From positions 1 through 64,000 of the forward strand of contig NZ_JADWYX010000047.1 in assembly GCF_016786355.1 (NCBI RefSeq): 64,000 bases of DNA, in the 5' to 3' direction. Shown here in pieces: positions 34,594 through 43,165 of the stretch; position 1 is the first letter of the stretch, and every line of letters starts with the position of its first letter. A program made the position numbers and the translations under genes. This DNA is from Frankia sp. AgB1.9. GTDB taxonomy: Bacteria > Actinomycetota > Actinomycetes > Frankiales > Frankiaceae. The notes beneath the pieces were generated by a model. That model was not told the origin of the DNA, did no database searches, and saw only the letters and a list, made by a program, of their open reading frames with translations.

Positions 34594-36300
34594 ATGACTT
34601 CTCCAGCTCGGCCCCGTCCAGCCCGCCCGACCCGTCCCAAGGGACAGGGCCAGTGGGCGCTCGGCTACAGCGAACCGCTCAACGCCAACGAGCGGATGAA
34701 GAAGGATCAGGACGGCCTCGCGGTCCGGGACCGGATCCTCAACCAGTACCCGTACACCGGCTTCGACAGCATCGACCCGCAGGACCTGCGCGGCCGGTTC
34801 CGCTGGTGGGGGCTCTACACCCAGCGCAAGCCGGGCATCGACGGCGGGCGTACCGCGATCCTCGAACCGGAGGAGATCGAGGACGCCTACTTCATGCAGC
34901 GGATCCGCCTCGACGGCGGCCGGATGACGTCCGACCAGCTGCGGGTGATCGGCGACATCTCGACCCGCTACGGCCGGGACGTCGCCGACGTCACCGACCG
35001 GCAGAACATCCAGCTGCACTGGATCCGGATCGAGGACGTCCCGGCGATCTGGGGTGCCCTCGAGGCGAACGGCATGACCACCGAGGAGTCCTGCGGCGAC
35101 ACCCCGCGGGTCATGCTCGGCTGCCCGCTCGCCGGCGTCGACGGTGACGAGGTCATCGACGCCACCTCGGTCATCGACGAGGTCGTGGCGAAGTTCGTCG
35201 GCGACCCGTCGCTGTCGAACCTGCCGCGCAAGTTCAAGACGGCCATGTCCGGTTGCGCCGACCACTGCACGCTGCACGAGATCAACGACATCGCGTTCGT
35301 CGGCGTCGTGCATCCGGAGCTCGGCGCGGGCTACGACCTGTGGGTCGGCGGCGGCCTGTCGACGAACCCGCACCTGGGCGTCCGCCTGGGCACGTTCGTC
35401 CAGCCCGAGCGGGTGGCCGAGGTCTGGCACGCCGTCGCCTGCCTGTTCCGCGACTACGGCTACCGGCGGCTGCGCACCCGCGCCCGGCTGAAGTTCCTGG
35501 TCGCCGACATGGGCGTGGAGTGGGTGCGTGCGACCCTGGAGAAGGAGTACCTCCAGGCGCCGCTGCCGGACGGCCCGGCTCCGGCTGCGCCACGCACGGA
35601 GGGGCGCGACCACGTCGGCGTGTACCGGCAGAAGGACGGGACGTTCGCGGTCGGCTTCGCGCCGCGCGCCGGCCGGCTGACCGGGTCGACGCTGACCGCG
35701 GTCGCGAACCTCGCCGACCGGCACGCCCAGGGCCGCATCCGCGCGACCACCATGCAGAAGCTGGTCATCCTCGACGTCGCCGAGGCCGAGGTGCCCGCGC
35801 TCGAGGCGGCGCTGGCCGAGCTCGACCTGGTCGTGCGCCCGAGCGTGTTCCGCCGCGGCACGATGGCCTGCACCGGCATCGAGTTCTGCAAGCTGGCGAT
35901 CGTCGAGACGAAGGCCAACGCCGGCCGCCTGATCGAGGAGCTGGAGGCGCGGCTGCCGGAGTTCGACGAGCCGATCGGCATCAACGTCAACGGCTGCCCG
36001 AACGCCTGCGCCCGCTTCCAGGTCGCCGACATCGGCCTGAAGGGCTCGCTGGTCCCCGGGCCGGGCGGCGAGATGGTCGAGGGCTTCCAGCTGCACCTCG
36101 GTGGCCATCTGGGCAGCCGGTCCCGGCTCGGCCGCAAGTCCCGCGGCCTGAAGATCACGGCGGACGAGCTGGTCGACTACGTCGTCGGGCTACTGAAGAC
36201 CTACCAGGGCGACAGGACCGACGGTCAGACCTTCGCCGACTGGGTGGAGACGGTCGACGAGGCCAAGATCATGCACGACGCGGTGGTGGCCCACGCATGA
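34594..36300 (+). CDS. sir: Ferredoxin-dependent sulfite reductase
   Basis: Reduces sulfite to sulfide with six electrons from ferredoxin, using siroheme and a [4Fe-4S] cluster. The 568-residue protein has two repeats of the sulfite/nitrite reductase fold: TDRQNIQLHWIRIED in the first, and the cluster/siroheme cysteines Cys426 and Cys432 (CTGIEFC) and Cys468 and Cys472 (CPNAC) in the second. Nitrite reductase is a relative, but cysH and siroheme genes next door favour sulfite. ATG chosen where similarity starts; 33 in-frame upstream codons are leader sequence. Confidence 0.94.
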   Translation: MTSPARPRPARPTRPKGQGQWALGYSEPLNANERMKKDQDGLAVRDRILNQYPYTGFDSIDPQDLRGRFRWWGLYTQRKPGIDGGRTAILEPEEIEDAYFMQRIRLDGGRMTSDQLRVIGDISTRYGRDVADVTDRQNIQLHWIRIEDVPAIWGALEANGMTTEESCGDTPRVMLGCPLAGVDGDEVIDATSVIDEVVAKFVGDPSLSNLPRKFKTAMSGCADHCTLHEINDIAFVGVVHPELGAGYDLWVGGGLSTNPHLGVRLGTFVQPERVAEVWHAVACLFRDYGYRRLRTRARLKFLVADMGVEWVRATLEKEYLQAPLPDGPAPAAPRTEGRDHVGVYRQKDGTFAVGFAPRAGRLTGSTLTAVANLADRHAQGRIRATTMQKLVILDVAEAEVPALEAALAELDLVVRPSVFRRGTMACTGIEFCKLAIVETKANAGRLIEELEARLPEFDEPIGINVNGCPNACARFQVADIGLKGSLVPGPGGEMVEGFQLHLGGHLGSRSRLGRKSRGLKITADELVDYVVGLLKTYQGDRTDGQTFADWVETVDEAKIMHDAVVAHA

Positions 36301-36530
36301 GCGGCCGCGCGGTCCCGTTCTTCTGTCCCTACTGCGGCGAGGAGTCCCTCGTCCCGGACATCCCCGAAGGGGTCGCCGGCGAGGGGCACGGCCACTGGGC
36401 CTGCCGCTCGTGTCAGCGCTCCTTCCGGCTGAACCTGACCGCGCTGGCCAGCGCCACCACCGTGACCTCGACCCCGCGCCCGACCTCGACTAATCGGCCT
36501 GAAGCGACCGCACCTGAGGAGAACGGCTGA
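36297..36530 (+). CDS. Small zinc-ribbon protein between sir and cysH
   Basis: A 77-residue protein with two CxxC pairs, CPYC (10-13) and CRSC (36-39), spaced like a zinc ribbon, followed by a Thr/Ser/Pro-rich tail. It is not part of the catalytic machinery that I know, but small proteins of this sort sit between sulfite reductase and cysH in many actinomycetes. Its ATG overlaps the sir stop and its stop overlaps the cysH start, so translation of all three is coupled. Function unknown. Confidence 0.85.
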   Translation: MSGRAVPFFCPYCGEESLVPDIPEGVAGEGHGHWACRSCQRSFRLNLTALASATTVTSTPRPTSTNRPEATAPEENG

Positions 36531-37201
36531 TGGACGCCGCGTTGAAGGCCCGCGCCGAGCGCGTGGGCAGGGAACTGGCCGACGCGCCAGCCGAGGAGAT
36601 CCTGCGCTGGGCCGTCGAGGAGTTCGGGACCAAGCTCGTCGTCGCGGCGTCCATGGCCGAAGCCGTCCTCGTCGACATGCTCGCGAAGATCAGGTCGGAC
36701 GTACCGGTCGTCTTCATCGACACCGGCTACCATTTCGCCGAGACGATCGGCACTCGTGACGCGGTCGCGGCGACCTACAATCTGCCGCTGATCAGCGTTC
36801 GGCCACAGCTGACCGTCGCCGGCCAGGACGCCGTCCACGGCAAGGACCTGTACGCCAGCGACCCGGATCTGTGCTGCCGGATGCGCAAGGTCGTCCCGCT
36901 GGACCGGGCGCTCGCGCCCTACCAGGCCTGGGCCGCCGGGTCCCGCCGGACCGAGTCGTCCGGCCGCAAGGCCCTGCCCGTCGTCGGGTGGGACGAGCGG
37001 CGCGGGAAGGTGAAGATCCTCCCGCTGGCGGCCTGGACCGACGAGGACGTCGATCGTTACGTCGCGGAGAACAACGTCCTCGTCAACCCGCTGCTGTCCG
37101 ACGGATACGAGTCGGTCGGCTGCTGGCCGTGCACCCGGCGCGGTACCGGCCGCGCGGGCCGCTGGTCCGGCACGACGAAGACCGAGTGCGGCATCCACTG
37201 A
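36530..37201 (+). CDS. cysH: Adenylylsulfate (APS) reductase
   Basis: Reduces adenylylsulfate to sulfite with thioredoxin. The 223-residue protein has both cysteine pairs of the [4Fe-4S]-containing APS type, Cys115-Cys116 (DLCCRMRKV) and Cys198/Cys201 (GCWPC), plus the catalytic Cys220 in TECGIH at the C-terminus. The presence of the pairs separates it from PAPS reductases. VVFIDTGYHFAET is the nucleotide-binding stretch. Its ATG overlaps the stop of the zinc-ribbon gene. Confidence 0.95.
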   Translation: MDAALKARAERVGRELADAPAEEILRWAVEEFGTKLVVAASMAEAVLVDMLAKIRSDVPVVFIDTGYHFAETIGTRDAVAATYNLPLISVRPQLTVAGQDAVHGKDLYASDPDLCCRMRKVVPLDRALAPYQAWAAGSRRTESSGRKALPVVGWDERRGKVKILPLAAWTDEDVDRYVAENNVLVNPLLSDGYESVGCWPCTRRGTGRAGRWSGTTKTECGIH

Positions 37202-37308
37202 CCCTGGCGTGAGTCGTCGTCGCCCGATTTGGGGCGGATTCGACCGATGGTGCCAGGTTGGTCGTGCAAGTCGGGGCGTGACCGGGCAAAGCCGGTAACG
37301 TTCCGTGC

Positions 37309-39072
37309 GTGGCGAGCGGCTGGGGGGACGGCGCCGGGCCGCCTTCGCGCCCGCGCGGCGCGGACGGCCGGCCCCGACCAGCCGGACGTGGCAACGGAGC
37401 GTCACCGCGTCGTGGTCACGTCTGGCTGGTCGGGGCCGGGCCGGGTGACCCGGGTCTGATCACCGTGCGTGGCGCCGAACTGCTGGCGGGCGCGGACGTC
37501 GTGATCACCGACCTGGCCGCGGACGCCGCCCTGCACGGCTATCTCCGGCCCGGCGCCGAGCTCGTCCGGATCGGCCCGGAGGGCGACCTGCGGGGCCAGG
37601 ACGAGGTGAACGCGCTGCTCGTGGACCGGGCGTTGGCGGGTGCCCGGGTCGTCCGGCTCAAGGGCGGCGATCCCTACCTGCTCGGTCGCGGCGGCGAGGA
37701 GTCCGAGGCCTGCGCCGCGGCCGGCGTCCGGGTGACGGTGGTGCCCGGTGTGTCGTCCGCGCTCGCCGGCCCAGCTTTCGCTGGCATCCCGGTCACCCAC
37801 CGGGGCCTCGCCCAGGACGTCGCGATCGTCTCCGGCCATCTGCCGCCCGGGCATCCGGACTCGACGGTGGACTGGGCCACCCTGACATCGCCGGCGCTCA
37901 CGCTCGTGATCATGATGGGGGTCGCCCACCTCGTCGCGATCGCTGACGCGTTACTGGCCGCCGGGCGGGAACCGGGAACTCCGGTGGCCGTGGTGGAGCG
38001 GGCCACCACCCCGACCCAGCGGGTCCTGCGGACGACCCTGGAGTCCCTCGGCGCGGACGCCGTCGAGACCGGGGTTCGCTCGCCGGCCGTCATCGTCGTC
38101 GGGGACGTCGCCGCCCGTATCGACGCCCGCGGCGCCGCCTCCCCGCACCGCCAGGGGTCGGCCCGGCCGGCATCCGCCCGGCTGGCGACGTCTCGGCCGG
38201 ACCCGCCTGCCGGCCGGCCAGAATGGAACACAAACCAGGACGTGAACGCCGACACGGCGGATCTCGACCTCAACTACGACGGGAGCGGACAGGTGGACCG
38301 GGTGGCGCTGCCGACTCCGGCCGGCGCAGAGCGCGGACCGCTGACCGGAGTGCGCGTGCTGGTGCCACGCACCCGGCAGCGCCCGGGTCTGCTGGCCCGT
38401 GACCTGCGCAGGCAGGGGGCCGACGCCGTCGAGACGGTGGTGTCGACGCTCGCGCCGGTGCCGGACGCGTCCTCGCTGCTCGCCGCGCTGCCAGGTGCCG
38501 ACGCGCTGGTGCTCGCCGACGCCGACGAGGTCACGACGGTGGTCACCCTGCTGCGCGGGGCCGGCCACGACGTCCGGGCGCTCGCCGGCCTGACCCTGGT
38601 CTCCGCGTCCGACTCGGCGGCGGTGGCGCTGGAGTCCCTCGGGCTCGCGACGGTCCGCTCGTCGGCCGAGGTGCGGGTCGCGCACGTGATCGTCACCGAG
38701 ATCCCGGTTACCGGCCTCAAGGTCGCCGTCTGCGCGTCGGCCGCGCCGCCGATGGGGGTCCGAACGGTGCGGCGCATCACCCTGCAGACCGACATCCCGG
38801 CCGAACCCGACCCGTCCGTCGCCGCCGACCTGCGCGCCGGCCGGCTGCAGGCGGTGGCCTTCGCCTCGTCGACCGCCGCCCGTCGCACCGCCGAGCTCTA
38901 CGGCCCGCTTCCGCCCGGACTGCTCGTCGTCGCCATGGGCAGGCGCACGGTCCTCGCCTGCGAGGAGACGGGCATCCGGGTCGACGCCGTCGCCAACGAA
39001 CCCGGCATCGCCGGCCTCGTCACCGCGGTCTGCGGCCTGGTACCACCGCCCGGGTCCGGCAGCCCGGACTGA
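37309..39072 (+). CDS. cobA: Uroporphyrinogen-III C-methyltransferase fused to a HemD-like domain
   Basis: Methylates uroporphyrinogen III to precorrin-2, the entry to siroheme needed by the nearby sulfite reductase. After a 36-residue Gly/Arg/Pro-rich start the methyltransferase domain is intact: VGAGPGDPG at 41-49, GGDPYLLGRGGEE at 119-131, VVPGVSSALAGPA and PVTHRG. From about residue 345 a uroporphyrinogen-III-synthase-like domain follows (VRVLVPRTRQRPG, VAFASSTAARRT), but the usual FTSxN segment in its first half reads LVLADADEV, so this half may be inactive. A linker of about 70 residues joins the two. GTG start; the exact start is uncertain. Confidence 0.9.
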   Translation: MASGWGDGAGPPSRPRGADGRPRPAGRGNGASPRRGHVWLVGAGPGDPGLITVRGAELLAGADVVITDLAADAALHGYLRPGAELVRIGPEGDLRGQDEVNALLVDRALAGARVVRLKGGDPYLLGRGGEESEACAAAGVRVTVVPGVSSALAGPAFAGIPVTHRGLAQDVAIVSGHLPPGHPDSTVDWATLTSPALTLVIMMGVAHLVAIADALLAAGREPGTPVAVVERATTPTQRVLRTTLESLGADAVETGVRSPAVIVVGDVAARIDARGAASPHRQGSARPASARLATSRPDPPAGRPEWNTNQDVNADTADLDLNYDGSGQVDRVALPTPAGAERGPLTGVRVLVPRTRQRPGLLARDLRRQGADAVETVVSTLAPVPDASSLLAALPGADALVLADADEVTTVVTLLRGAGHDVRALAGLTLVSASDSAAVALESLGLATVRSSAEVRVAHVIVTEIPVTGLKVAVCASAAPPMGVRTVRRITLQTDIPAEPDPSVAADLRAGRLQAVAFASSTAARRTAELYGPLPPGLLVVAMGRRTVLACEETGIRVDAVANEPGIAGLVTAVCGLVPPPGSGSPD

Positions 39073-39081
39073 CGAACCGTC

Positions 39082-39504
39082 TCACCCGCCCGACGGATCC
39101 TGATCGGTGTCGGGCCCGGTCGCCAGGCACTCGGCGATGCGGGCGCGGACGGTCGTGACGACGCCCGGGTGCAGGCCGAGCGGCTCGGTGACGCTCCAGG
39201 TGGTGTGTGGGTGCCGCGCCTGCACCTGCGCGAGTGCCGCCGGGATGTCGCGGGCCGTGTGCCGCCCGGCGAACAGGAAGAACGGGTGCGCGACGATCCG
39301 AGTGCAGCCCGCGTCGACGAGAGCCGTGTAGCCGTCGGCGATGTCGGGCCGCAGCACGTCCAGGAACGCGGCCTCCACGGCGTCCCAGGCGGCCGGCCCG
39401 CCAACCGCGGTGGGCTCGGCCGCGAGCGACGCGGCCAACGCGAAAACGGTCGCGTTGGCCTCGTCGCGGCGGGACCCGTGCCCGATCACCAGCAGACCTC
39501 GCAC
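39082..39504 (-). CDS. CbiX/SirB-type sirohydrochlorin chelatase
   Basis: A single-domain (140-residue) type II chelatase that probably inserts iron into sirohydrochlorin (siroheme) or cobalt. LLVIGHGSRRDEAN at the start holds the conserved catalytic His9; the second histidine lies in RIVAHPFFLFAGRH. The location beside cobA and sulfite reductase favours siroheme. GTG start. It is encoded on the opposite strand, convergent with cobA, with only nine bases between the stops. Confidence 0.9.
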   Translation of the reverse strand: MRGLLVIGHGSRRDEANATVFALAASLAAEPTAVGGPAAWDAVEAAFLDVLRPDIADGYTALVDAGCTRIVAHPFFLFAGRHTARDIPAALAQVQARHPHTTWSVTEPLGLHPGVVTTVRARIAECLATGPDTDQDPSGG

Positions 39505-39562
39505 CTGACCAGTCTGCGCCGTGGCGGGCCCGGCGCCGTCTCGGGGCAGGGGCCGACTCAGA

Positions 39563-40564
39563 TCAGACGGCCGGGGCGCCGTCGTCGGAGCTGTGGCCTG
39601 GGAAGACCTTCGCGGACGGGTCGATGACCGGGGCGGCGTTGTTGACGGCCGTGGCGGCCTCGCCGAAGCCGGTGGCGATCAGGCGGACCTTGCCGGGGTA
39701 CTCGGTGATGTCGCCGGCCGCGAAGATCCGCTCGACGCCGGTGTACATGGTCGAGTCGACCACGATGTGCCGCTTGTCGATGTTCAGGCCCCAGCGGGTC
39801 AGCGGCCCGAGGTCGGCCGTGAAGCCGAGCGCCGCGACGACCGCCTGTGCCGGCCGGACGTGCCGGTCGCCGGACTTGCTGTGCACCAGCTCGACCTTCT
39901 CGATCCGCTCCTCGCCGCTGATCGCGGCGACCTCGGTGAACGTGAGGACCTCGGCGGACGAGGCGAGCACCCGGTCGATGGTGTGCTGGTGGGCGCGGAA
40001 CTTGTCCCGGCGATGCACGACGGTGACGGAGCGGGCCAGCGGCTCGAGCGCCAGCGCCCAGTCGAAGGCGCTGTCGCCGCCGCCGACGACCACGACGTCG
40101 AGGTCCCGGAGGTCGTCGAGGCGGGGGACGAAGTAGACGAGGCCGCGGCCCAGATGCTCGGTCCCCGTGGGCAGCGGGCGGGGGGTGAAGGTGCCGAGAC
40201 CGCCCGTGATCAGGACCACCTTGGCCCGGACCCGCAGGCCCTCCGCGCTGGTGACCACGATGGCGTCCGGCTCGTGCGTGATCTCGGCGGCCTGCTGACC
40301 GAGCAGGTAGAGCGGGTTGAACGGCGCGGCCTGCGCGACCAGGTCGTTGACGAGCTCGCGGCCGCGTACCGCGGGGAACCCGGCGACGTCGTAGATGACC
40401 TTCTCCGGGTACATCGCGGTCACCTGGCCACCGGCCTCGGGCAGGGAGTCCATCAGTGCGACCGACATGCCGCGGAAGCCCGCGTAGTAGGCGGCGAACA
40501 GCCCTGCCGGGCCGGCGCCGACGATGAGCATGTCGATGGACTGGTCGACGGACGTGTCACCCAT
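39563..40564 (-). CDS. Ferredoxin--NADP+ reductase, thioredoxin-reductase-like type
   Basis: A 333-residue FAD/NADP flavoprotein: MLIVGAGPAGLFAAYYAGFR (FAD), VVVVGGGDSAFDWALAL (NADP) and GVERIFAAGDITEYPG (FAD ribityl). It lacks the CxxC of thioredoxin reductases and has the TAMYPEKVIYDVAGFP segment of the dimeric YumC-type ferredoxin-NADP reductases. It could supply reduced ferredoxin to sulfite reductase encoded nearby. ATG used because the FAD motif begins right after it; 49 in-frame upstream codons appear non-coding. Confidence 0.88.
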   Translation of the reverse strand: MGDTSVDQSIDMLIVGAGPAGLFAAYYAGFRGMSVALMDSLPEAGGQVTAMYPEKVIYDVAGFPAVRGRELVNDLVAQAAPFNPLYLLGQQAAEITHEPDAIVVTSAEGLRVRAKVVLITGGLGTFTPRPLPTGTEHLGRGLVYFVPRLDDLRDLDVVVVGGGDSAFDWALALEPLARSVTVVHRRDKFRAHQHTIDRVLASSAEVLTFTEVAAISGEERIEKVELVHSKSGDRHVRPAQAVVAALGFTADLGPLTRWGLNIDKRHIVVDSTMYTGVERIFAAGDITEYPGKVRLIATGFGEAATAVNNAAPVIDPSAKVFPGHSSDDGAPAV

Positions 40565-41040
40565 GGCGTCTCTCCATCCGCTGGCGCCCGCGGACCCGGG
40601 CCCGAAGCTCGCTCTGGCCCGACCGGGCCCTGGACTGCCGAAAGCGCGTTCATACCGCCCGAACCCGCCGACATTCCGTTTGCCGGACAACGAGTCTCTG
40701 TTGCCGGACAACCAGTCCTGCGGCCAGTTCGGTGCCTCTGGAGTACTCCAGGCCCTTCATACTGCCCGAGGCCCGCCTCACGCGCCCTGATCCAGGTTGT
40801 CGGAGAGTCGGCCGTCCAATGTCACACCCGTGGCGGAACCTGGGGTGACGTCGCAGGTGCTGGTCCGTCAGGGACCGGCCCGGAAAGGTCAGAACTTCGA
40901 CAAGTCTCCGGGTAGCGCCGGTCAGCGGGTTACCGTCGGCAAGAACACAGCTAGAAGCCTCGGTGTTGACGCCCTGCGGCTGTTGGGAATTCCAACGGCT
41001 GGCGTCGCGGCCGACGTGTCCTGGGTCACGCCAGGCGTGG
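40565..41040. other. Intergenic space between divergent reductase and kinase genes
   Basis: A 476-base space with lower GC third-position pattern and no supported gene. An 84-codon frame from a TTG at 40797 has no recognisable domain. The only structure I see is the direct repeat at 40680-40717 and related TTGTCGGAGAGTC near 40797. Promoters for both neighbours must lie here. Confidence 0.4.
40680..40717. repeat. Direct repeat TTGCCGGACAACNAGTC
   Basis: Two 17-base copies, TTGCCGGACAACGAGTC (40680-40696) and TTGCCGGACAACCAGTC (40701-40717), start exactly 21 bases apart, two turns of the helix. Each contains the pseudo-palindrome TTGCCGGACAA. The location about 115 bases upstream of the reductase start suggests a regulator site. 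Confidence 0.6.
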
Positions 41041-42828
41041 ATGGACAATGAAGCGAGGTCGACGAGCGGGGTGGCAGTGACGGAACGATCGGTGCGACCG
41101 GAGCGGTCCTCGGCTGGGCCGCCGCTCCCGGGCGAACCGCTGCGCTCCTCCGACCCGCGCCAGATCGGCCGATACGAGATCCTCAGCCGGCTCGGTGCCG
41201 GCGGCATGGGTGCCGTCTACCTCGGCCGTGACGCGCGTGGCCGGCGGGTGGCGGTCAAGGTCATCCGGGGCGAGCTGGCGAACGACGACGAGTTCCGCGC
41301 TCGGTTCGGCGACGAGGTCACGGCGGCCCGGCGGGTCGCGCCGTTCTGCACGGCAGAGGTCCTCGACGCCGACCCGCATGCCCGCAACCCCTACCTGGTG
41401 ACCGAGTTCATCGACGGGAAGCGGCTCGACGAGGTCGTCGAGGAGTCCGGCCCGCTCGGCATGTCGACGCTGCAGGGTGTCGCGGTCGGCGTGGCCAGTG
41501 CGTTGACCGCGATCCACGGCGCCGGCATCGTGCACCGCGACCTCAAGCCCAGCAACGTCATGCTGTCCTACTCCGGCCCGCGCGTGATCGACTTCGGGAT
41601 CGCCAGGGCGCTGGACGCCGTCGCCGGCCGTACCCGGTCCGGCATCGTGCTCGGTTCGCTCGGCTGGATGGCCCCGGAGCAGATGGAGGGTAGCCCGGTC
41701 GGGCCGGCGACCGACATCTTCGCCTGGGGCCTGTTGATCGGCTACGCCGCCACCGGAGTGCACCCTTACGGCCAGGGCACCTTCTACGAGATCTCGGAGC
41801 GGGTCCTCACCGGCACCCCGGATCTGTCCGGCATCCCGGAGGACCTGCGACCCGTGGTGGCGCGGACGCTCGGTCGTGACCCGAGGCTGCGCCCGTCCGG
41901 GGAGCAGATCCTGCTGACCCTCCTCGGCGAGCCCGGCCGGAGCAACGTGCGTGCCGCCGCGACCCGGGTCCTCGACGGCACCTGGCCCGGCGTCGGTGGC
42001 GTCGACCCGACCCGGATCGGCGGGCCGACCGAGGCCCCGGCGCGATCCTCGGCCGCGAAGGCCGCCGGTTACGGCGCCGTCGCGGGCGCGGCCGCCGGCT
42101 ACGCCGCGGGGTCGGGACTCGCCCGTCCGGACGGCCGGGGCGCGGGCGGCGGCTCCGCGTACCGCGGCGGCCAGGAGGTGGCGCCGCGCCAGCCCGCCGA
42201 CGGTGGCGACCGGTACCGCCAGCGCGCCGACCCGCGGGCTCGCCAGGCCGGCGACGGTGGCCAGGGCTCCGGTTACCCGGCCGGTGCGGGTGGAGCCGGG
42301 CGCGCGCCTGGCGCGGGCGGCTATCCGAACGGTGGCGGCTACCAGGCTGGCGGCGCCGCCAACCGGGCCGCGGGCCGCCGTCCTCGCGACGGCTACATCC
42401 GCTACGAGAAGCCGGCCGCCCCGGCGCAGCCGCAGGCTCGCCCGGCGCCACCCCCCGCCGCCCCGCAGGCTCCGCACCGACCGCCGTATCAGCCGCCCGC
42501 GCAGGCCCGCCCGGCGCCGCCCGCCCCGGAGCCGGTCTCCCGCCGTGAGCGGATGCCCCGGCGCCGCAGGCGGATGCGGCTGCACATCCCGTTCAAGAAG
42601 ACGATCATCTTCGTCATCCTGGTTCTGGTGCTGCTCGGGTCGGCCGACCGGATCGCGAGCGCTGTCGACAAGAAGCGCCAGACGTTGCAGCAGCGCCTGG
42701 TGCACCGGATCGAGCAGCAGTGGCGCCATCAGACGGGCAACGTCGGTGGCCAGCTCGGCGATCAGATCAGCAAGCGACTGCAGGACAAGACCGGCATCAC
42801 GGCTCCGCCCGCGCCGCCAGGTCAGTGA
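41041..42828 (+). CDS. Membrane-anchored serine/threonine protein kinase
   Basis: A Hanks-type kinase of 595 residues. Visible: Gly-loop GAGGMGAVYLG, ATP lysine 73 (VAVKVI), Glu92, catalytic HRDLKPSN with Asp167, DFG at 184-186 and APEQ at 211-214. After the kinase (about 44-320) comes a long Gly/Ala/Pro/Arg-rich linker (about 340-505), then a basic stretch RRRRRMRLHIPFKK, one membrane helix (about 520-538) and a short outside tail of about 57 residues without a known sensor domain. ATG start is one option; GTG at 41071 or 41077 would cost 10-12 residues. Confidence 0.92.
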   Translation: MDNEARSTSGVAVTERSVRPERSSAGPPLPGEPLRSSDPRQIGRYEILSRLGAGGMGAVYLGRDARGRRVAVKVIRGELANDDEFRARFGDEVTAARRVAPFCTAEVLDADPHARNPYLVTEFIDGKRLDEVVEESGPLGMSTLQGVAVGVASALTAIHGAGIVHRDLKPSNVMLSYSGPRVIDFGIARALDAVAGRTRSGIVLGSLGWMAPEQMEGSPVGPATDIFAWGLLIGYAATGVHPYGQGTFYEISERVLTGTPDLSGIPEDLRPVVARTLGRDPRLRPSGEQILLTLLGEPGRSNVRAAATRVLDGTWPGVGGVDPTRIGGPTEAPARSSAAKAAGYGAVAGAAAGYAAGSGLARPDGRGAGGGSAYRGGQEVAPRQPADGGDRYRQRADPRARQAGDGGQGSGYPAGAGGAGRAPGAGGYPNGGGYQAGGAANRAAGRRPRDGYIRYEKPAAPAQPQARPAPPPAAPQAPHRPPYQPPAQARPAPPAPEPVSRRERMPRRRRRMRLHIPFKKTIIFVILVLVLLGSADRIASAVDKKRQTLQQRLVHRIEQQWRHQTGNVGGQLGDQISKRLQDKTGITAPPAPPGQ

Positions 42829-42912
42829 CAGTCACCCACGACGGGTGACTGGGCGACAGACAGAACGTGTTCGGCGCGCATGATGAAGGCCTATGGCAGG
42901 TACAACCCCGTC

Positions 42913-43095
42913 ATGGCCAACTTCACGCAGCGGGTCTCGGAGATGCTGCACAGCCCGAAGACCCAGGAGATGATCAACAAGGTCAAGTCGCAGGCGACCA
43001 AGCCCGAGAACAAGGCGAAGATCACAAACTTCGCCGACAAGTTCCGCAATCGAGGCGGCGGCTCCCCGCCCAGCGGCAAGGGCCCCAGCTACTGA
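42913..43095 (+). CDS. Small conserved-type hypothetical protein
   Basis: A 60-residue, highly charged protein that I do not recognise. Its central part, KTQEMINKVKSQATKPENKAKITNFADKF, is Lys-rich and probably helical; the tail is Gly/Ser/Pro-rich (RGGGSPPSGKGPSY). No membrane segment or metal motif. ATG at 42880 would add 11 residues; the later ATG has GGCAGG 12 bases upstream. It lies between the kinase gene and mqnC and ends just before a strong hairpin. Confidence 0.65.
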   Translation: MANFTQRVSEMLHSPKTQEMINKVKSQATKPENKAKITNFADKFRNRGGGSPPSGKGPSY

Positions 43096-43115
43096 CCCCC
43101 CCAGCACCGGCACCT

Positions 43116-43149
43116 GTCGTCCCCGAGCGCTCCAGCGCCCGGGGACGAC
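43116..43149 (+). terminator. Strong GC hairpin between the small gene and mqnC
   Basis: GTCGTCCCCG (43116-43125) and CGGGGACGAC (43140-43149) pair perfectly, and GCGC/GCGC around TCCA extends the stem with a small bulge. It follows a stop codon by about 20 bases and precedes the mqnC start by 16, fitting a terminator without T-tract; it would also cap the mqnC leader. Confidence 0.65.
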
Positions 43150-43165
43150 GCGTAACGTCGTCGGG

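Noticed and set aside
40797-41051. 84-codon frame between the reductase and kinase genes
   Set aside because: TTG start, no domain, atypical codon use, and it overlaps the kinase start and probable promoter.
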